64,000 nt of DNA from Sipunculus nudus. Its lineage: Eukaryota > Annelida > Sipuncula > Golfingiida > Sipunculidae. Where the stretch lies: positions 3,508,076-3,572,075 of the forward strand of contig CM049309.1 of NCBI GenBank assembly GCA_026874595.1, written 5' to 3'. Shown in pieces: positions 61,446-64,000 of the stretch. The notes beneath the pieces were generated by a model. It was not told the origin of the DNA, did not search any database, and worked only from the letters and a program-made list of their open reading frames with translations. The stretch's first letter is position 1. Every line of letters begins with the position of its first letter. Both the position numbers and the translations under genes were made by a program.

Positions 61446-62547
61446 TCTGTGCTTTACTCGTAAACAACAAAAGTCAGTAAAAAGACATTCTTTCCTTTTA
61501 CGAAATAAAGCAGTTTTTTTATCGGGGACGAGGGCTTAAGTCATTCACTGGTTTTAGGGCCCGCATTAGTCCTGGCGAGAATCTGTTAATTTGTGCCATT
61601 GTGAGTGCACACCCTCCTCAATTATAGTGTACCAGCAAGCACAAAGAATGTATTGATGGATACACGATTAATTACACCAGACTGGCTGAATACAAAAGGG
61701 TATTCTCTTCATTTTTCTTTGTTGAGGATTTTGATCTGTCTATTGATAATATTACCCGTATCCATGGCAGAAGTTAATTTTTTTCGCTGGGTCAATCCAG
61801 GAAGTGTAATAGGCTCAGTTCCTTTTCCTTAAATAACACCCGGCTCGCAGGTACCGTAAACGGGTCTAATTTAATCATCACTTTTTACGACAATGCGCTC
61901 GGAAAAATCACTAACAGTAACTAATAGCTCTTTGTAACATGATTAAAATGGTAACTTTCCCTCTGGGCTTCTCTTTATGGTAATAATTTCTTCTCTTATA
62001 TCACTGTTTAGAAGGGAACTGCGTGGATTTGGTGAAAATCTATGATTACAATTACAAGACGAGACCAATCAATAGAACGTAAAGCAATAGTAATTCTCCG
62101 GGGAGGAACCTCATATTAATATACGTTAATGTTTCCCTTAAAATCCTTGAGCACATGACTAGCTGCTTCTTACTGGCTTTAACATCGTAGTGATCAGCGA
62201 GGGTCTGGCAGATTTTACGCTCATATATTTAAACTAAGTCCCTGGACTGCTATTACTTCAGCTAGAAAAACCTAAGCGTGGTTTGTCAAAATCCCAAGGG
62301 CACAGTTCCCCGCTGATTGGTTCCCCTTCTACATGTTCACACGGGTACAGATGACAGAAGAAAGGAATGGAGAATTAGCCCACGTAGTTACTGTGGGAAA
62401 ATGGCCATTGTTGAGCGGGACTGCTGATAAGCCAGAAAAAGGGCATGCCTGGAAAAGAAAATGGCCGTCTATATCAGAGACATAATGTCTCGAAAGGACA
62501 GATTTGTGAAGCCCGTCCTTCATATGCATAACGTATATAATGTAACA

Positions 62548-62549
<2 letters not shown>
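61446..62549. other. No gene recognised
   Basis: Short open frames only (75 codons at 61605-61832, 66 codons at 62329-62529), with no recognisable domain or repeat. Confidence 0.5.

Positions 62550-62602
<53 letters not shown>
62550..62602. repeat. (TA)n microsatellite
   Basis: An uninterrupted TA run of about 50 bases. Confidence 0.95.
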
Positions 62603-62605
<3 letters not shown>

Positions 62606-63176
62606 GATGACCATTGACCAAACGTAGAAAGTTTAGAATGCGCACTGCGCGCAACGATTGTCTACTGTGTTCTGGTCCAATCAGCTGGTACATATAGTTT
62701 TGTCAAAAGAAAAAGAATACAAGCCGGAAGTGTGAAAGATATGGTAAAATTGTTTACATGTAGCTGGTGGAACGGACCCAAACATCTATCTAGTTTCCGT
62801 CGTTGACAGAATTTGGCCCAAATGGGATGGGAAATGTCTGTTGTATATCGAAAATAGACAGGATTTCCGCACGGCTATCGACAGACATCTTATTTGTACC
62901 AGCAGAATTCATTAATTTTATAAATGAATTTTTCCGATACATGACGAAATCTGCACTTAATTTATTACGACAGAGGGACTCAAGATCTAAAGGGCAGTGT
63001 CTAATTCAGCAATGAAGGCCTCGATCACTAATAATCTATTGTCACCCCTCCACTTAAACCAGCGCAAAGTTAGCCATGAATGTACGACTCAGTAGACTAA
63101 TTTACAGTCGTCACACAAGCCATACGGGCAAATGCACTGCAACGGCCATCCTATCTTCTTGTATCGATATCTTGGT

Positions 63177-63180
<4 letters not shown>

Positions 63181-63239
<59 letters not shown>

Positions 63240-63245
63240 ATATAA
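63181..63245. repeat. (TA)n microsatellite
   Basis: A TA run of about 45 bases, one TTTA interruption, then a further TA run. Confidence 0.95.
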
Positions 63246-63362
63246 TTTACTATCAGGCTGCAAGACATTTCCTGTGCCACGTACAAGTCAGAAATTCATC
63301 AACGTCCAGGGTGGTTTACCAGTGTGCTGACTTATAACGAACAGTTGCGGATCAAAGATTTC

Positions 63363-63531
63363 CAGGTGGAATACAATCCAGGTTGACTTAATAAGAGAAA
63401 TTTGAAATCCCGAGGGACGGGGGGGGGGGGCAGGACGAAAAAATGGTCGCAGCCCTTTTGAAAAGGGTTACGGCAGCTGGAAGGGGGGGGGGGTCCGGAC
63501 CCTGTGGACCCTCTCCATGGATCCGCTTCTG
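63363..63531. mobile_element. Second short hAT-like MITE
   Basis: The right end GGATCCGCTTCTG (inward CAGAAGCGGATCCATGG) and inner GTCCGGACCCTGTGGACC match the element at 56119-56316. The candidate left end is CAGGTGGAATACAATCCAGG at 63363. The interior contains long G runs (about 63420-63431 and 63483-63493). Left-end assignment is less sure than the right. Confidence 0.5.
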
Positions 63532-63694
63532 ACGAAATCAAATCACGTTAGGTGTTGTTAGAAAGTATATAGTCATATCTAAAGGTGTTTCTTGATTTTT
63601 TAATTGACAGCGTACCTGTAAGCTACAAAGCGCTGTCAAAGAACCACGAAAATATTCGCAACCTTATCCAGCGTCGCAGTGCAATTATCGATAT

Positions 63695-63812
63695 ACTTTC
63701 TCTTATGTCCGCATAGTCTCTTATGTCCGTATACTCTGTTATGTCCGTATACTCTGTTATGTCCGTATACTCTGTTATGTCCGTATACTTCTGTATACTC
63801 TCTTATGTCAAA
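63695..63812. repeat. 18-bp tandem repeat
   Basis: TATGTCCGTATACTCTGT repeats with minor variants (TCTC for TCTG, CATAG for TATAC) about six times. It explains the periodic open frame with LLCPYT repeats. Confidence 0.85.
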
Positions 63813-64000
63813 ATTGCAAAGTGCGGCTAAGGTAAAAAAAAATCCGCTAGAATGGTTTCTATTTAAACAAACCTCTTCACATGCGCATGCTTACTAAAAC
63901 TATTATTATTATAAAGTCCTTTCCAAAAAGACCCATTTTTATGTAATTTGTCTTTAAATTTGCCTTATCCAAAGTATATTTGAATGGACTATTTTACCCT

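Overview
This window looks like a non-coding-rich piece of an animal nuclear genome. It is AT-rich and has no operon-like gene packing or long protein-coding ORFs. It carries many dinucleotide microsatellites, tRNA-derived SINEs, a decayed CR1/L2-type non-LTR retrotransposon, short terminal-inverted-repeat DNA elements and several tandem satellites. The repeat flavour (tRNA SINEs with a G/T/C-rich body, hAT-like ends beginning CAGGGGCG, AGGTCA-bearing satellites, a Tccg-rich dispersed repeat) and the receptor exon suggest a lophotrochozoan, most likely a bivalve mollusc. That assignment is inference; no marker here fixes the species.

The one confident gene part is on the minus strand at 14359-14653. 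It is the first coding exon of a class A peptide GPCR with an orexin/allatotropin-receptor flavour, ending in a consensus splice donor inside the start of TM2. No downstream exon was recognised between it and position 1, so the rest of the gene lies off the window or behind a very long intron. Two weaker gene-like pieces exist. One is a 121-codon open segment at 58155-58517 (minus) with a perfect donor, of unknown family and probably a disrupted copy. The other is a promoter-plus-ATG-like module at about 44222-44495 (plus), present twice because of a recent 1.14-kb tandem duplication (42167-44447).

Layout: 1-14 kb is intergenic or intronic sequence with diverged dispersed repeats in pairs (3.1/11.8 kb and 5.8/9.3 kb), an ACTACTC/GAGTAGT hairpin cluster (5.1-5.6 kb) and an ATTAC-rich degenerate repeat next to the GPCR donor. 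The 15-30 kb region holds little besides a nonautonomous hAT-like element (21.9-23.0 kb), a clean 248-bp pogo/Tigger-type MITE (27307-27554) and a dispersed repeat at 26.6 kb. A 43-bp minisatellite occupies 30122-31046. From 31 to 39 kb the sequence is mostly unassigned, with one SINE. At 39.7-40.8 kb is a ~157-bp satellite whose units carry palindromic estrogen-response-element consensus sites, followed by an inverted-repeat-flanked CR1/L2 tail. The 42-46.6 kb stretch has the SINE-bounded tandem duplication, another SINE and the RT relic. At 48.6-49.7 kb is a triplicated 302-bp repeat with AGGTCAAGGTCA sites. The 54.7-56.9 kb stretch is a degenerate satellite broken by a GC-rich insert, a hAT MITE and a SINE. 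At 59.0-60.5 kb is a second, longer copy of the 21.9-kb hAT-like element, followed by strong G-quadruplex tracts, a SINE, microsatellites and an 18-bp tandem repeat near the right edge.

Nothing here forms a gene cluster or pathway. The most unusual signals are the satellite-borne nuclear-receptor elements, the three-frame-open minisatellite, the inverted-repeat-wrapped retrotransposon tail and the duplicated promoter/first-exon-like module.
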